A stretch of DNA of 64,000 nt from Oryzias latipes (lineage: Eukaryota; Chordata; Actinopteri; Beloniformes; Adrianichthyidae), in contig NC_019869.2 in assembly GCF_002234675.1 (NCBI RefSeq), positions 9,658,015 through 9,722,014 on the forward strand. The letters are read 5' to 3'. The position numbers were made by a program, and so were the translations under genes. The notes under the pieces were generated by a model. The model had not been told where the DNA came from. It saw only the letters and a list, made by a program, of their open reading frames with translations, and did no database searches. Below are positions 11,361-28,446 of this stretch, in pieces. The number at the start of each line of letters is the position of its first letter. The stretch's first letter is position 1.

Positions 11361-11549
11361 AAACTGTTGGACTTCTTGGTCTATTTCAAGACTGGTTGGG
11401 TGTGTAGTCGACAATGCCGCAGACCCCTTGTACCCAATGTACGTGGGTTGGTCTCCGTTCGGGGCGGCACAATGAAGTTGGAGCGCACTGGGACCTAATA
11501 AAACAAGAGCTTTCAATGTGTTCTCATAACTTATCATGTGCATGTGAGA

Positions 11550-11876
11550 TATGGTGGTGCAGTGGTTAGCGCTCGTCTCACAGCAATAACAAATATATTA
11601 ATACCTGAAACAGAATATCAATGGGGTCCTTTCTGTGTGGAGTTTGCATGTTCTCCCCGTGCATGAGTGGGTTTTCTTCTGGGACTCCAGCTTTTTTCCT
11701 ACTGTCCAAAAATATGTTTCATAGGTTCATTGGTTACTCTAAATTGTCTATGTGTGCACGGGTGTGTGATTGTGGCCCTGTGACAGACTGGCGACCTGTC
11801 CAGGATGTCCCCTGCTTTTGCCCATAAGTAGCCCCATGACCCTGAAAGGTAAAAACGGATTAGAAGATGAATGAAC
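11550..11876 (+). repeat. tRNA-derived SINE, second copy
   Basis: The head reads GGTGGTGCAGTGGTTAGCGC (A box). The body has TGTGTGGAGTTTGCATGTTC near 11634, and the 3' end has a GACTGGCGACCTGTCCAGG segment and GAAGATGAATGAA. It is the same family as 10096-10473 but more decayed around the B box. Confidence 0.7.
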
Positions 11877-13114
11877 TTGAGGCATATCTATCTTCCATGA
11901 CATTAACAATATAACTAAACATAAGTGTAAAACATTATTGCCCTCATTAAAAAGATAAACAGCCCAACATCAAATTGGTGTAAAACCAAAAAGTGTCTCA
12001 TTGGTCCATGAGACATTTTCTGTGTTCCACTGACTTTGGATGCCATAAAAACACGTGAATGCTCCTAAAATATGAGTTTTTACAGGAACCTAATGAGGAA
12101 ACAAAACTTGTTTCGTACTTAAACGGTTATTGACATTTAGACGTTTTTACAATCTGGCTGAGAGATCAGAGTATTTATCTAGTCTAAAATCAACAAAAAA
12201 ATAATTTTAGAACAACTAAGTATACATATTTTTGGGATAAAAATTCAAATTTCAGTATGTTTTTACTCACTTAAATTGGATGTTTCATTTAAGAAAAAGA
12301 AAATAAAAGAATTCTGTACATATGTTGCTGTTTTTTGTATATTATATGTAACAAAAATATTTCTGTGAGTACTCATGGGTTTTGGAAGAAAAAGATTTGA
12401 TTTGTCTATAGTAAAATTAAAGCTATGGATAGCTCAATTTTTTCAAATTTAAATAAAAACCACACATGAACATTGATGTGCCTAAGTCTGTTTTTTCCAC
12501 ACCTTCTTTTTTTCTTAACTAAAACATTTATATACAACCAATATAAAATTTAAACGTTTATTGAAAAATGTATACATTTACTCCCAAAGACAGGGTTTTT
12601 TTTGGTCATCAAGTATTCTTGAAAATAGTTTAAAAAAGGTAGATGTTTTTGATGTCCTGCAGAGATTTTTCCAAATGGGTTTGTTATTCCAATATGTTTA
12701 GGATCACAAAAAGGAGAAATACCACCAGCAACACAAAGAAACTGCATATGGGAATGAAAACCTTTGCATACTGTTTTGAACTAAAACCAGGCCTGACATT
12801 TTAGTAGTAGGATGCATTGTGATGCTTTTTTATTAGTCAATATTGGATCATATAATAAATCTTGTTTTTTTATGTAGTAAGGTTTTTTGGGCCTTTCAGC
12901 AGTAACATATTTTCCCATTTTTATTATTTTCCCCTGCCTTTTTTCACACTAAATGCTTTATTACAACACCTATGAGAATAATTTGAAATGGACAACGGAC
13001 TGCTTAAAAGTACTCTGATCAGACCAGACATTGTTTTTGTAAAGTAGTAATGTGCAATATTTTTTACAGAACTGTGTTAATATTTAATAAGGGGAATTCA
13101 AAAGTGAAATAGTT
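11877..13114. other. AT-rich intergenic, nothing recognised
   Basis: Twelve hundred bases of AT-rich sequence without supported coding capacity, RNA gene or repeat boundary. Confidence 0.45.
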
Positions 13115-13119
13115 GAGTG

Positions 13120-13544
13120 TGTCATGTGCGGGGGAAGGCTCGAGAGCCGGTTGGACCCAGTAGCAGAGGCGGAGGCAGACGGTTCAGGGACAAGGGGGTT
13201 TAATGCAAAACAAACAAAAGGCGCTGCAGAGCAGGATTACAAAACAAAAACAAAAACTTACTTGGCGTGGCGTGGCATGAAACATGGAGACAAGACAAGA
13301 AGAGGTGAACAACATGAGCAGAAGGTAATGGACCAGCACAGGAGGAAGGCAGAGACAAGACTTATATACAGACAGGGCAGACAAGACTCAGGTGAACACG
13401 ATTAGGGCAGATGGGGACCAAAGGAAGTAAAACTCAAGAAACATGACAAGACAGGAAACCTTTCAAAAGAAAACATGAAACAGAACCAAACAAGACAGAA
13501 CAAGAACTAAAGCGAAAAACAAGACACAAACTGAAACCATGACA
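13120..13544 (-). repeat. 3' LTR of the tandem-array element
   Basis: This is the 3' LTR when the element is read on the minus strand. It is 425 bp, with TG...CA ends inside an inverted TGTCATG/CATGACA. It matches 14979-15398 nearly throughout. Visible differences include a GTGGC duplication near 13270 and short A/C-run indels. Confidence 0.85.
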
Positions 13545-13554
13545 GTACCCCCCG

Positions 13555-14976
13555 TCAAGGAACCGCTCTGAGGTTCCAATAGTCAACTGAGGGGGGGGCC
13601 CCGGAGGACAACCTCGACGGGCATAAGAGTCCAAAGAGACGGCCGGGGGTCCGCGCCGTCCGGCGAGGCAGGTCCGGAGGACGGCCGGGGGGCCGAGCGG
13701 TCCGGCGAGGCAGGTCCGGAGGACGGCCGGGGGGCCGAGCGGTCCGGCGAGGCAGGTCCGGAGGACGGCCGGGGGGCCGAGCGGTCCGGCGAGGCAGGTC
13801 CGGAGGACGGCCGGGGGGCCGAGCGGTCCGGCGAGGCAGGTCCGGAGGACGGCCGGGGGGCCGAGCGGTCCGGCGAGGCGGGTCGGGCCAGCAGTCAGGC
13901 TCTGGCGGGTCGGGCCAGCAGTCAGGCTCTGGCGGGTCGGGCCAGCAGTCAGGCTCAGGCGGGTCGGGCCAGCAGTCAGGCTCAGGCGGGTCGGGCCAGC
14001 AGTCAGGCTCAGGCGGGTCGGGCCAGCAGTCAGGCTCAGGCGGGTCGGGCCAGCAGTCAGGCTCAGGCGGGTCGGGCCAGCAGTCAGGCTCAGGCGGGTC
14101 GGGCCAGCAGTCAGGCTCAGGCGGGTCGGGCCAGCAGTCAGGCTCAGGCGGGTCGGGCGTGGAGCCGAGCTCAGGCGGGTCAGGCGTGGAGCCGAGCTCA
14201 GGCGGGTCAGGCGTGGAGCCGAGCTCAGGCGGGTCAGGCGTGGAGCCGAGCTCAGGCGGGTCAGGCGTGGAGCCGAGCTCAGGCGGGTCAGGCGTGGAGC
14301 CGAGCTCAGGCGGGTCAGGCGTGCCAGTGGAAGCGGGGACCGGTCGGGGTTCAGGCGGCACCCCCCTGGGAGCTGGAACGGGTTGGGGCGCAGGCGGCAC
14401 CCCCCTGGGAGCCGGAACGAATCGGGGCGCAGGCGGCACACCCTGGGAGCTGGGACGGGTCGGGGTGCAGGCGGCACCCCCCTGGGAGCTGGGACGGGTC
14501 GGGGTGCGTCCGGGACCACCACTGGACGTGGCTGTGGTGCGTCCGGGACCACCACTGGACGTGGCTGTGGTGCGTCCGGGACCACCACTGGACGTGGCTG
14601 TGGTGCGTCCGGGACCACCACTGGACGTGGCTGTGGTGCGTCCGGGACCACCACTGGACGTGGCTGTGGTGCGTCCGGGACCACCACTGGACGTGGCTGT
14701 GGTGCGTCCGGGACCACCACTGGACGTGGCTGTGGTGCGTCCGGGACCACCACTGGACGTGGCTGTGGGGGACGGCGGGGACGACGGCGACGTCGACCCT
14801 CCCCTCATGGCGAGAAGGCTCCCAGTGTAGTCCGGGCGACCCCCACTCCAGGGAGATGAGGAAAACTGGGCCTGATCAAAGGTCCAAAAGGTTCTAGTCC
14901 TTTCCGCTTCCTGGCAGTAGGCCTCAAGAAAAAGCATGTCCCGCTCCGCTGGGTCCAGAAAAATGGGCTGGTCCAT
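13555..14976 (-). CDS. Repeat-built ORF of the LTR element, function unknown
   Basis: A 473-codon frame fills almost the entire interior. Its ATG lies two bases inside the 5' LTR boundary and its stop ten bases before the 3' LTR. The first 45 or so residues are not repetitive (MDQPIFLDPAERDMLFLEAY...). Then come five arrays, in protein order: SSGGPGRTTAT (33 bp, about 8 units), a 39-bp unit rich in P and R (4-5), PDPPELGST (27 bp, 6), PDPPEPDCW (27 bp, about 10) and RRTARPPGRPPDLP (42 bp, 5). All units are multiples of three. The product would be Pro/Arg/Gly-rich and probably disordered. Other frames are also open because stop-free triplet-length repeats stay open. The boundaries favour this frame, but translation is unproven and I recognise no gag domain. 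Confidence 0.45.
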   Translation of the reverse strand: MDQPIFLDPAERDMLFLEAYCQEAERTRTFWTFDQAQFSSSPWSGGRPDYTGSLLAMRGGSTSPSSPPSPTATSSGGPGRTTATSSGGPGRTTATSSGGPGRTTATSSGGPGRTTATSSGGPGRTTATSSGGPGRTTATSSGGPGRTTATSSGGPGRTPTRPSSQGGAACTPTRPSSQGVPPAPRFVPAPRGVPPAPQPVPAPRGVPPEPRPVPASTGTPDPPELGSTPDPPELGSTPDPPELGSTPDPPELGSTPDPPELGSTPDPPELGSTPDPPEPDCWPDPPEPDCWPDPPEPDCWPDPPEPDCWPDPPEPDCWPDPPEPDCWPDPPEPDCWPDPPEPDCWPDPPEPDCWPDPPEPDCWPDPPRRTARPPGRPPDLPRRTARPPGRPPDLPRRTARPPGRPPDLPRRTARPPGRPPDLPRRTARPPGRPPDLPRRTARTPGRLFGLLCPSRLSSGAPPSVDYWNLRAVP

Positions 14977-14978
14977 TC

Positions 14979-15398
14979 TGTCATGTGCGGGGGAAGGCTC
15001 GAGAGCCGGTTGGACCCAGTAGCAGAGGCGGAGGCAGACGGTTCAGGGACAAGGGGGTTTAATGCAAAACAACAAACAAAAGGCGCTGCAGAGCAGGATT
15101 ACAAAACAAAAACTTACTTGGCGTGGCATGAAACATGGAGACAAGACAAGAAGACGTGAACAACATGAGCAGAAGGTAATGGACCAGCACAGGAGGAAGG
15201 CAGAGACAAGACTTATATACAGACAAGGCAGACAAGACACAGGTGAACACGATTAGGGCAGATGGGGACCAAAGGAAGTAAAACTCAAGAAACATGACAA
15301 GACAGGAAACCTTTCAAAATAAAACATGAAACAGAACCAAACAAGACAGAACAAGAACTAAAGCGAAAAACAAGACACAACAAACTGAAACCATGACA
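14979..15398 (-). repeat. 5' LTR of the tandem-array element
   Basis: The promoter-side LTR on the minus strand. It holds GTATATAAGTC (about 15220) and the ATTAAACCCC poly(A)-like signal (about 15055). It ends three bases before the internal open frame begins. Confidence 0.85.
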
Positions 15399-15529
15399 CA
15401 GTGTTTTGTTTAAAAATCGTATTTACTACAGCTGCAAAATTGTTGGACACAGAAAGTGCCACTTTGATCATCTTTTGATCTATTTTAAAAGCATCTCCAG
15501 TGGTTTTTTAATTATGATTATAATTATGT

Positions 15530-15722
15530 TCGATTCTCACCTTGGTTATATTTCAAACTGTCCTTCGGTAGGACACTGAACACCACATTGCCTCTGGTGG
15601 TTATAGCTGATGTCAGTGTTCGGTAGCTGAGTCCCCATCAGTGTGTGAATGGGACTGTGACTGTAAAACCGCTTTGGGCATTTGAGGAAGTTAGAAAAGC
15701 GCTATACAAGTATATGCAATTT
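15530..15722 (+). repeat. SINE family B, tail half
   Basis: This is the reverse counterpart of 5815-5990. It contains the GTGTGTGAATGGGACTGTGA segment, then AAGCGCTATACAAGTAT at its end. The tRNA-like head is decayed or missing. Confidence 0.55.
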
Positions 15723-16230
15723 ACCAGCCGAAAAACGAATACCAACCTTGGACAATGGACAGAATATGGACCTTTTAATTCCACAGCTAGTTATAATAAT
15801 AAAGTTAATTAGTCAATTATTGGAGATGGTTAAAGTGATTGATCTTAAATCATATCACGTCACGTGGTTTCTCAAAATGTGATTGATATTCATGATTTTT
15901 TAATAAAAAATAATTGCACATAATTTATGTTTTTGATACTTGATCTGCAAATGCTATGATGATTTCTGAAATAGTCTGATGTCTATTTATATTTATGATT
16001 CATATAGGTAGAAAAACTTGTCTGCATTTAACAATTTCACAAAATACATGAGTGTTTCATGTCATAAAAATGTTCACATTAGATGCCAGAACAACAACAA
16101 CGCCTTTTTCTTAATTTACAGTAAGATGAGATGATACCTGCTTATCAAAGCTGATTCATCATCAGATACTGTGCTGTTATTCATTTAATAAACTTTTTTG
16201 GTGGGTGTACAGGGGTGGAGTCTAGGAACT
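15723..16230. other. Upstream region of lectin copy 3
   Basis: No gene is seen. From about 16137 it is collinear with the pseudogene's 5' flank (6540 onward). The upstream part is AT-rich and unassigned. Confidence 0.45.
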
Positions 16231-16231
16231 G

Positions 16232-16239
16232 TATTTAAG
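16232..16239 (+). promoter_or_regulatory. TATA-like box of lectin copy 3
   Basis: TATTTAAG lies about 100 bases upstream of the start codon and within the conserved unit promoter. The equivalent site of the pseudogene is degraded. Confidence 0.45.
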
Positions 16240-16335
16240 CAACCATTTTCTGAAAGATGCCAAGAAGCCTCCAGCTAAGCTAGAAAACTCCAGAAAGACA
16301 AATTCAATCTTCAACATAACAGGACAAGCTTCACC

Positions 16336-16821
16336 ATGTTGGTCCTCATCTTGCTTGGTCTTGCTCTGATGGCTGTGGATCCTTCAGATGAACAGGAGCT
16401 GAAGCTGCTTCGTGGCAATTGTCCCATGTTCTGGTACAGCTATGGGGGCCGTTGCTACAAATACGTTGCTACATCAATGACCTGGGGAGATGCAGAACTC
16501 CACTGTGTGTCACAAAACGCCAACCTGGTGTCAGTCCACAGTCTTAAAGAAGACAACCTTGTCAAGATGCTGATCAGAAACTTCGACCCTGCTGAGGCTC
16601 CGACCTGGATTGGACTCAGTGATGCTCAGAAGGAAGGAGGGTGGCTGTGGTCTGATGGGACCAAAATTGACTTTCAGGCTTGGGCCGCAAAACAGCCAGA
16701 CAACTGGAAAGGCTATGAACACTGTGCATCCACCAACAATTGGGGAAAAAAGGAATGGAATGACGTTAGATGTTCAGCTGTCTATCCTTTTGTTTGTAAG
16801 TCTCGTCAAAATTGTTCCTAA
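16336..16821 (+). CDS. Secreted C-type lectin, QPD (galactose) type, intronless
   Basis: A complete 161-residue single-exon C-type lectin. The signal peptide covers about residues 1-14 (MLVLILLGLALMAV). The recognition domain starts at C29. Cysteines C29-C40, C57-C154 and C130-C146 give the long form. WIG is at 91-93, the calcium/sugar motif is QPD (120-122) and WND is at 141-143. QPD normally favours galactose-type sugars, whereas copy 1 and the pseudogene have EPN. The fold and start are clear: the ATG follows a leader shared with the pseudogene, with a TATA-like box about 100 bases upstream. AATAAA at 17072-17077 is a possible poly(A) signal. It is probably a soluble defence or mucus lectin of the ladderlectin / type-2 ice-structuring-like group; ligand choice is inferred from the motif only. 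Confidence 0.9.
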   Translation: MLVLILLGLALMAVDPSDEQELKLLRGNCPMFWYSYGGRCYKYVATSMTWGDAELHCVSQNANLVSVHSLKEDNLVKMLIRNFDPAEAPTWIGLSDAQKEGGWLWSDGTKIDFQAWAAKQPDNWKGYEHCASTNNWGKKEWNDVRCSAVYPFVCKSRQNCS

Positions 16822-17689
16822 TACAAAGAGGGTCTCTTTTTGTTTCTTGTTCAAAACTAAACTGATCATTTTTTTTGTCTTCAGTCTGTGTGGAAAAAGA
16901 CAAATTGTGTAAAATAATGCACAAGTTTTTGTTCATGAATCATCTGTTCAAATGTCCAAGAAAAAACCTCTGAATGGTCATAGATTTTCTCTTTACTGAA
17001 CTAAATGTTTTGTAACTGTAAATGTTTGCATAAACAGACATTTTTAAGACATCAAAAAATGTTTTTGGGACAATAAATTTCACAAATAACACACAATACG
17101 TTTTGTTCTTGGAAAACAACACCAGTAATCTTTCAAAATCATTGGTGATATCTTGCTGCTCATTACAGAAAAACCAGGAGTCTTTCTCGACGTATGGATT
17201 TATGTAGACAGCCGTTTCCACGTACCTAGTCGCTCTGCATAATTTGCAGTCACTGACCCTCAAATGGGGCTGTCACTAACATTATTATCTACGTACAAAT
17301 TGGGTGTTCATTGATCGCACGCTGACAGTTCGACCAGTTGAACCTTTTCACGCTATATCCAGCGAAGCTGCACTGTGCCCAATCGGGGACTCAGATTTGG
17401 TAATGATGTGTGGGTGCCGTCCTTTCATCTAGTTTATTGGTAATGTCAGCAGTTGTCCTGGTAGTGTTCCTGTTGTGTGAGTATGTGCATGGATGTGTGT
17501 GTGTGTGTGTGGTGTTTTATGACACATTTAATGTGACATTAAATACTGTCAAAAGTACTTTAAATTGTACTGAATTCATTTGACTTGACAGATATTAATT
17601 ACAAACTCAAGCTCATCTGCTAGACTTTAAATATGTAGTTGTACAGTTAGACAAGTTAATTCTTCTCTATGATTTCTGGTAAATCGCTT
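16822..17689. other. 3' flank of lectin copy 3
   Basis: It does not share the 3' flank block seen after copies 0, 1 and 2. A short TG run lies at 17492-17510. Nothing else is recognised. Confidence 0.4.
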
Positions 17690-17941
17690 GTCCGCCGTGG
17701 GCACCCCTGAGGTTTTTTCCGGAATCCGTTTTTTTTTTGGAGTTTTTCCTTACAGCGTAGGAGGGTCTTAGGGCAGGGATGCCAGTTTAGTTTAGTTTAG
17801 TTAGTTTAATTTTGTATTTTCCTATTGAATTCTATGCACTCATGATCCTTTTGATTTTATGTTTTACTTTTTCAATTACCGTCACAAAGTCCATAGAGAC
17901 GACTGTTGTGAATTTGGGCTATACAAATAAAATTGAATGGA
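17690..17941 (+). repeat. Retroelement 3'-end repeat
   Basis: It contains GGAGTTTTTCCTTACAGCGT and ends in GTGAATTTGGGCTATACAAA followed by TAAAATTGAATGG. That ending is widespread at the 3' ends of fish LINE/SINE copies. It is recognised by memory only, and the class is not certain. Confidence 0.45.
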
Positions 17942-19076
17942 ATACTTAAAAACATTTTACAATAAATATTTAGACTTTTTCTGGACCTTTACTTCAAGAG
18001 ATTTTTCAAACTGGACATCTTTAAATTTTAGTTGAAGTTGAATCAGCATTTGGAACTGTGTGACCTGTGAGGTTTTTTTTAAACTTTTCTCTATGTAAAA
18101 CAGAGAAATGTCTTTATTAACTATATCTGACCGAAGAGATACAGAAATACACTTTAGGAACAATAGGAAAATTAGTCATTCTCCATATCATTTCATTTTC
18201 ATGATAAAATTGAGATTAAAATACAAGAAGACAAATTACTTGTTTTGATTTAGTGGTTTTTATTTCTTTAAAAAGCTGAAGTTGTTTTTTAAACCCAGAG
18301 AAAAAAGTTCAATATTAACAGCCGTCATTTGGAAAAGATTATTCCCTGTTATTCTTTACAATAACAATGTTTTTTTCTTATCAGCTCAACTGTTAGTAGA
18401 TTGGAACTTATTCTGGTTGTAACTTGTTGATTTATGCTGTCCTGATCATCATCCATTACTGCAGTACACAAATCTTAACTTCTAAACTGATGTCTCTATA
18501 GAAATCCCATTTTCCACTGGTGATAAACTGCAAAAACATCTGCTAATTTGTTGTAAACTACCTTTATGCATTAAGTTCTGTGACGAGTAATATTTGCTAT
18601 AGTTTGTGAATTATTTTCGCTTTTTATGGTATGACTATGTATTTTTGTTTAATGTTAGTTGTTGGTTGGTTCATGCGGATGAAAACGTCTGCTCTCAGCA
18701 CACATCCAAAAATGTAAACTAACATCCTGTGAGATCATTATGAAGAAAATGTTCAGTGCCCTCCAACTGAATCCTTGTTCTCCACCTTGTTTAAGGACAT
18801 CAAGATTTCCTGGGTAACACTGCCACCCAGCAACGGGACAGTGGAAGTGCACCTACGTAGGTGGAACCAAAACATTCATGTGGAGACTAAAACCCAATCA
18901 ATAGTACATGTGGGTAGTCATAGAGTTCATGGTCAGTATTTACAAACTATAATACATATTTGTTGGCTCAAAAATGTGCATATCAGAAAGGAAGCAGGGT
19001 TGACTTGGGAGGAGCTAGGTAGTCAAAATAGGGCCTGTAACATGCTGTTTTTGAAAATGTTTAATAGCTATTTGTA
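17942..19076. other. Intergenic, nothing recognised
   Basis: AT-rich; the small open frames show no family features. Confidence 0.4.
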
Positions 19077-19205
19077 ACGACCTGGGACAGACTAGCGACC
19101 TGTCCAGGATGTCCGCTGCCTTTGCCCACAAGTAGCCGGGATAGGCTCCGGCAGCCCAGTGACCCTGAAAGGGAGAAAGCGGGTTTCGAAGGTGAATGAA
19201 TGAAT
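19077..19205 (+). repeat. SINE 3' fragment (family of 10096)
   Basis: Only the 3' third is present: GACAGACTAGCGACCTGTCC, then GGGATAGGCTCCGGCAGCCC and a GAATGAATGAATGA end. Confidence 0.6.
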
Positions 19206-19409
19206 GAGCTACGGTATATGTAACATTTGAATGGTGCAAGTTAGGTCTAAAATGTAGGAGGGAATATGGCAGTATTTACAAAATGTCTAAATTATACTCA
19301 TACAGTTTGACGTAAAAGATTGGATGTTGATAAATCTTTAACAATGCTTTATTTCTTTTAGGAAGAAATTAATAGCATGTATTTAAATTTGAAAGAGAAA
19401 TAGGGAAGT

Positions 19410-20010
19410 TAGTCTACTTTTTGTTAAGGATGGCTAATCATCCAAAATTAGATATCCTTAGCTAACAGTAGTACACTTGAAGTTTATTTTATTATTTGTA
19501 GTACACTTAAATACACTGGTTTTGCTAAGGATGAATCATCCTAAGTTTGATATCCATTAGTTAACAGTAGTACACTTGAACTTGAACACTTCTCTGGAGT
19601 AAATTGGAACATTTTAGGTTTCAGTATATAGATAGTAAATGAAAAGTAAACTTCAATTATATTTCCTCACTTTTAGTATAGATTAAGTATACTGCGCTAA
19701 AAAAGGACTACTTTTTTTCTAAGGGCATTGAATATTTACAAGTTTTTCCTAACAATTAGAAGATTTCCCTTAGCACACAGTAGTACAAGTTTAGCTTATT
19801 TTCTTAAGTATACTTGAGTGTATATTTAAGAACAGCTAATACTGTAGACCATGATCATGTAGTTGTAGTAAGTACAGTAACTAAATACTTCTTTAGACTA
19901 AGATAGAACATTTTAGGTTTACAATATAGATAGTGCAGAAATAGTAAACTTCAAGTATATTGCCTCACTTTTAGTATAGACTATGTGTAGAACACTTACA
20001 GCGTACTTTT
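19410..20010. repeat. Diverged tandem duplication, about 290 bp per unit
   Basis: Two AT-rich units (about 19410-19700 and 19720-20010) share GAACATTTTAGGTTT, ATATAGATAGT, AGTAAACTTCAA and CCTCACTTTTAGTATAGA in order. Within the first, a shorter segment around AACAGTAGTACACTTGAA is itself repeated. Confidence 0.5.
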
Positions 20011-20232
20011 GCTAAAAGTTCCTCTCAGGTGCCATGTCAGTATAGTAAAACTCACGTTGTAGTGGTGACAAAGTAGACTAAAGTCAGCACACAAGTCACT
20101 CCGACTATATACTCCTTTGACATTAAAATAAAAATACATTATTTATGATTAAAAGCTTTTGTTGTCATGTTCACATAAAAACAACAAAAAAGTGACCAAA
20201 ATTCAGTCCTGTCTCGCCACGCCCATGAAGTG

Positions 20233-20244
20233 TTTTCGCGCGAA
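20233..20244. promoter_or_regulatory. E2F-type site upstream of cdca7l
   Basis: TTTTCGCGCGAA contains the perfect palindrome TTCGCGCGAA, which fits the E2F consensus on both strands. It lies about 330 bases before the proposed cdca7l start codon, next to a CACGCCC box (20216-20226). CDCA7-family genes are known E2F/MYC-responsive cell-cycle genes, so the placement makes sense. Binding is not shown. Confidence 0.5.
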
Positions 20245-20571
20245 GCGGTGGACTTTACCATTTCAAATAGAGGGGAGTTTTTTGTGTATAATAATATAGT
20301 TTTAAATGAAATCGAGAAAATGAACCGAGTTTTGAAAAAAATAAACAATTATACGTTTTTTATTGCATGTTTATTGTATTCTGTGCTGCATAAAGACGAA
20401 CAGCAAACATAATGTAAAAGAAAATACATGTTTAAACCAGGAAGACACACCTCATCAAGCGGCTCGGTCTGTGTCGGTCACCAAAGTTTGCATGTCGACT
20501 TTTAAATCTTCTCTTTGTGCACGTCTGCAGACTACAGTTTACCGTTTACTACATTGCATTTATAATTCAGA

Positions 20572-28137
<7,566 letters not shown>

Positions 28138-28440
28138 TGTGGAGTGGATTCTGGTTTGAATGCACATAGGAGCATTAGATCAAACCCTTTTTTCACACTT
28201 TAAAAAAAGTCACTGTAAAGTACAGCACCTTTACTTTTTTTTTTTTTTTTTACTTGTTCATTTTGTAAAGCCCCATAGGAGGTTAAGATGCTTTTATTGT
28301 TTTAAACTTTTGAGTTGTACATTTCCATATTTTCTAGGACTAATATTTTGTCTGATTGTTGTGTTTTGGGTAAAAGCTGCAAAAGTGGAATCTTTATAAA
28401 CAAGATACTTTTAAAAGTTGAAAATCTTTGCCCCACTGTT

Positions 28441-28446
28441 AATAAA
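28441..28446 (+). terminator. Poly(A) signal of cdca7l
   Basis: AATAAA lies 304 bases past the stop codon, followed by T-rich and GTG-containing sequence. It gives a short 3' UTR. Confidence 0.55.

Larger units (their letters stand above)
13120..15398 (-). mobile_element. Young LTR element with tandem-array interior
   Basis: Two direct repeats flank a 1434-base interior: 13120-13544 (425 bp) and 14979-15398 (420 bp). Each starts TGTCATG and ends CATGACA. They differ by only a handful of substitutions and a few short indels, so insertion is recent. On the minus strand each LTR carries TATATAAG, then ATTAAA and a downstream CTG-rich stretch, a U3-R-U5 layout. Flanking 5-mers are GAGTG (13115-13119) and CAGTG (15399-15403), a target duplication with one mismatch. 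A G-rich tract (ACGGGGGGTAC) precedes the 3' LTR and could be the polypurine tract. No reverse transcriptase, integrase or protease is present, so the element is non-autonomous. A solo LTR of the same family lies at 60121-60545. Confidence 0.88.

Noticed and set aside
13434..14753. Second minus-strand ORF of 439 codons in the LTR element
   Set aside because: An alternative frame across the same arrays. It begins inside an array and runs into the 3' LTR.
13660..14770. CRISPR-like array
   Set aside because: Units are directly adjacent without spacers, in a vertebrate LTR element. It is a set of minisatellites.
14159..14859. Plus-strand Gly-rich ORFs of 223 and 158 codons
   Set aside because: They run antisense to the LTR-element ORF and are open only because the array units are stop-free multiples of three. 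They also lack the boundary fit to the LTRs.
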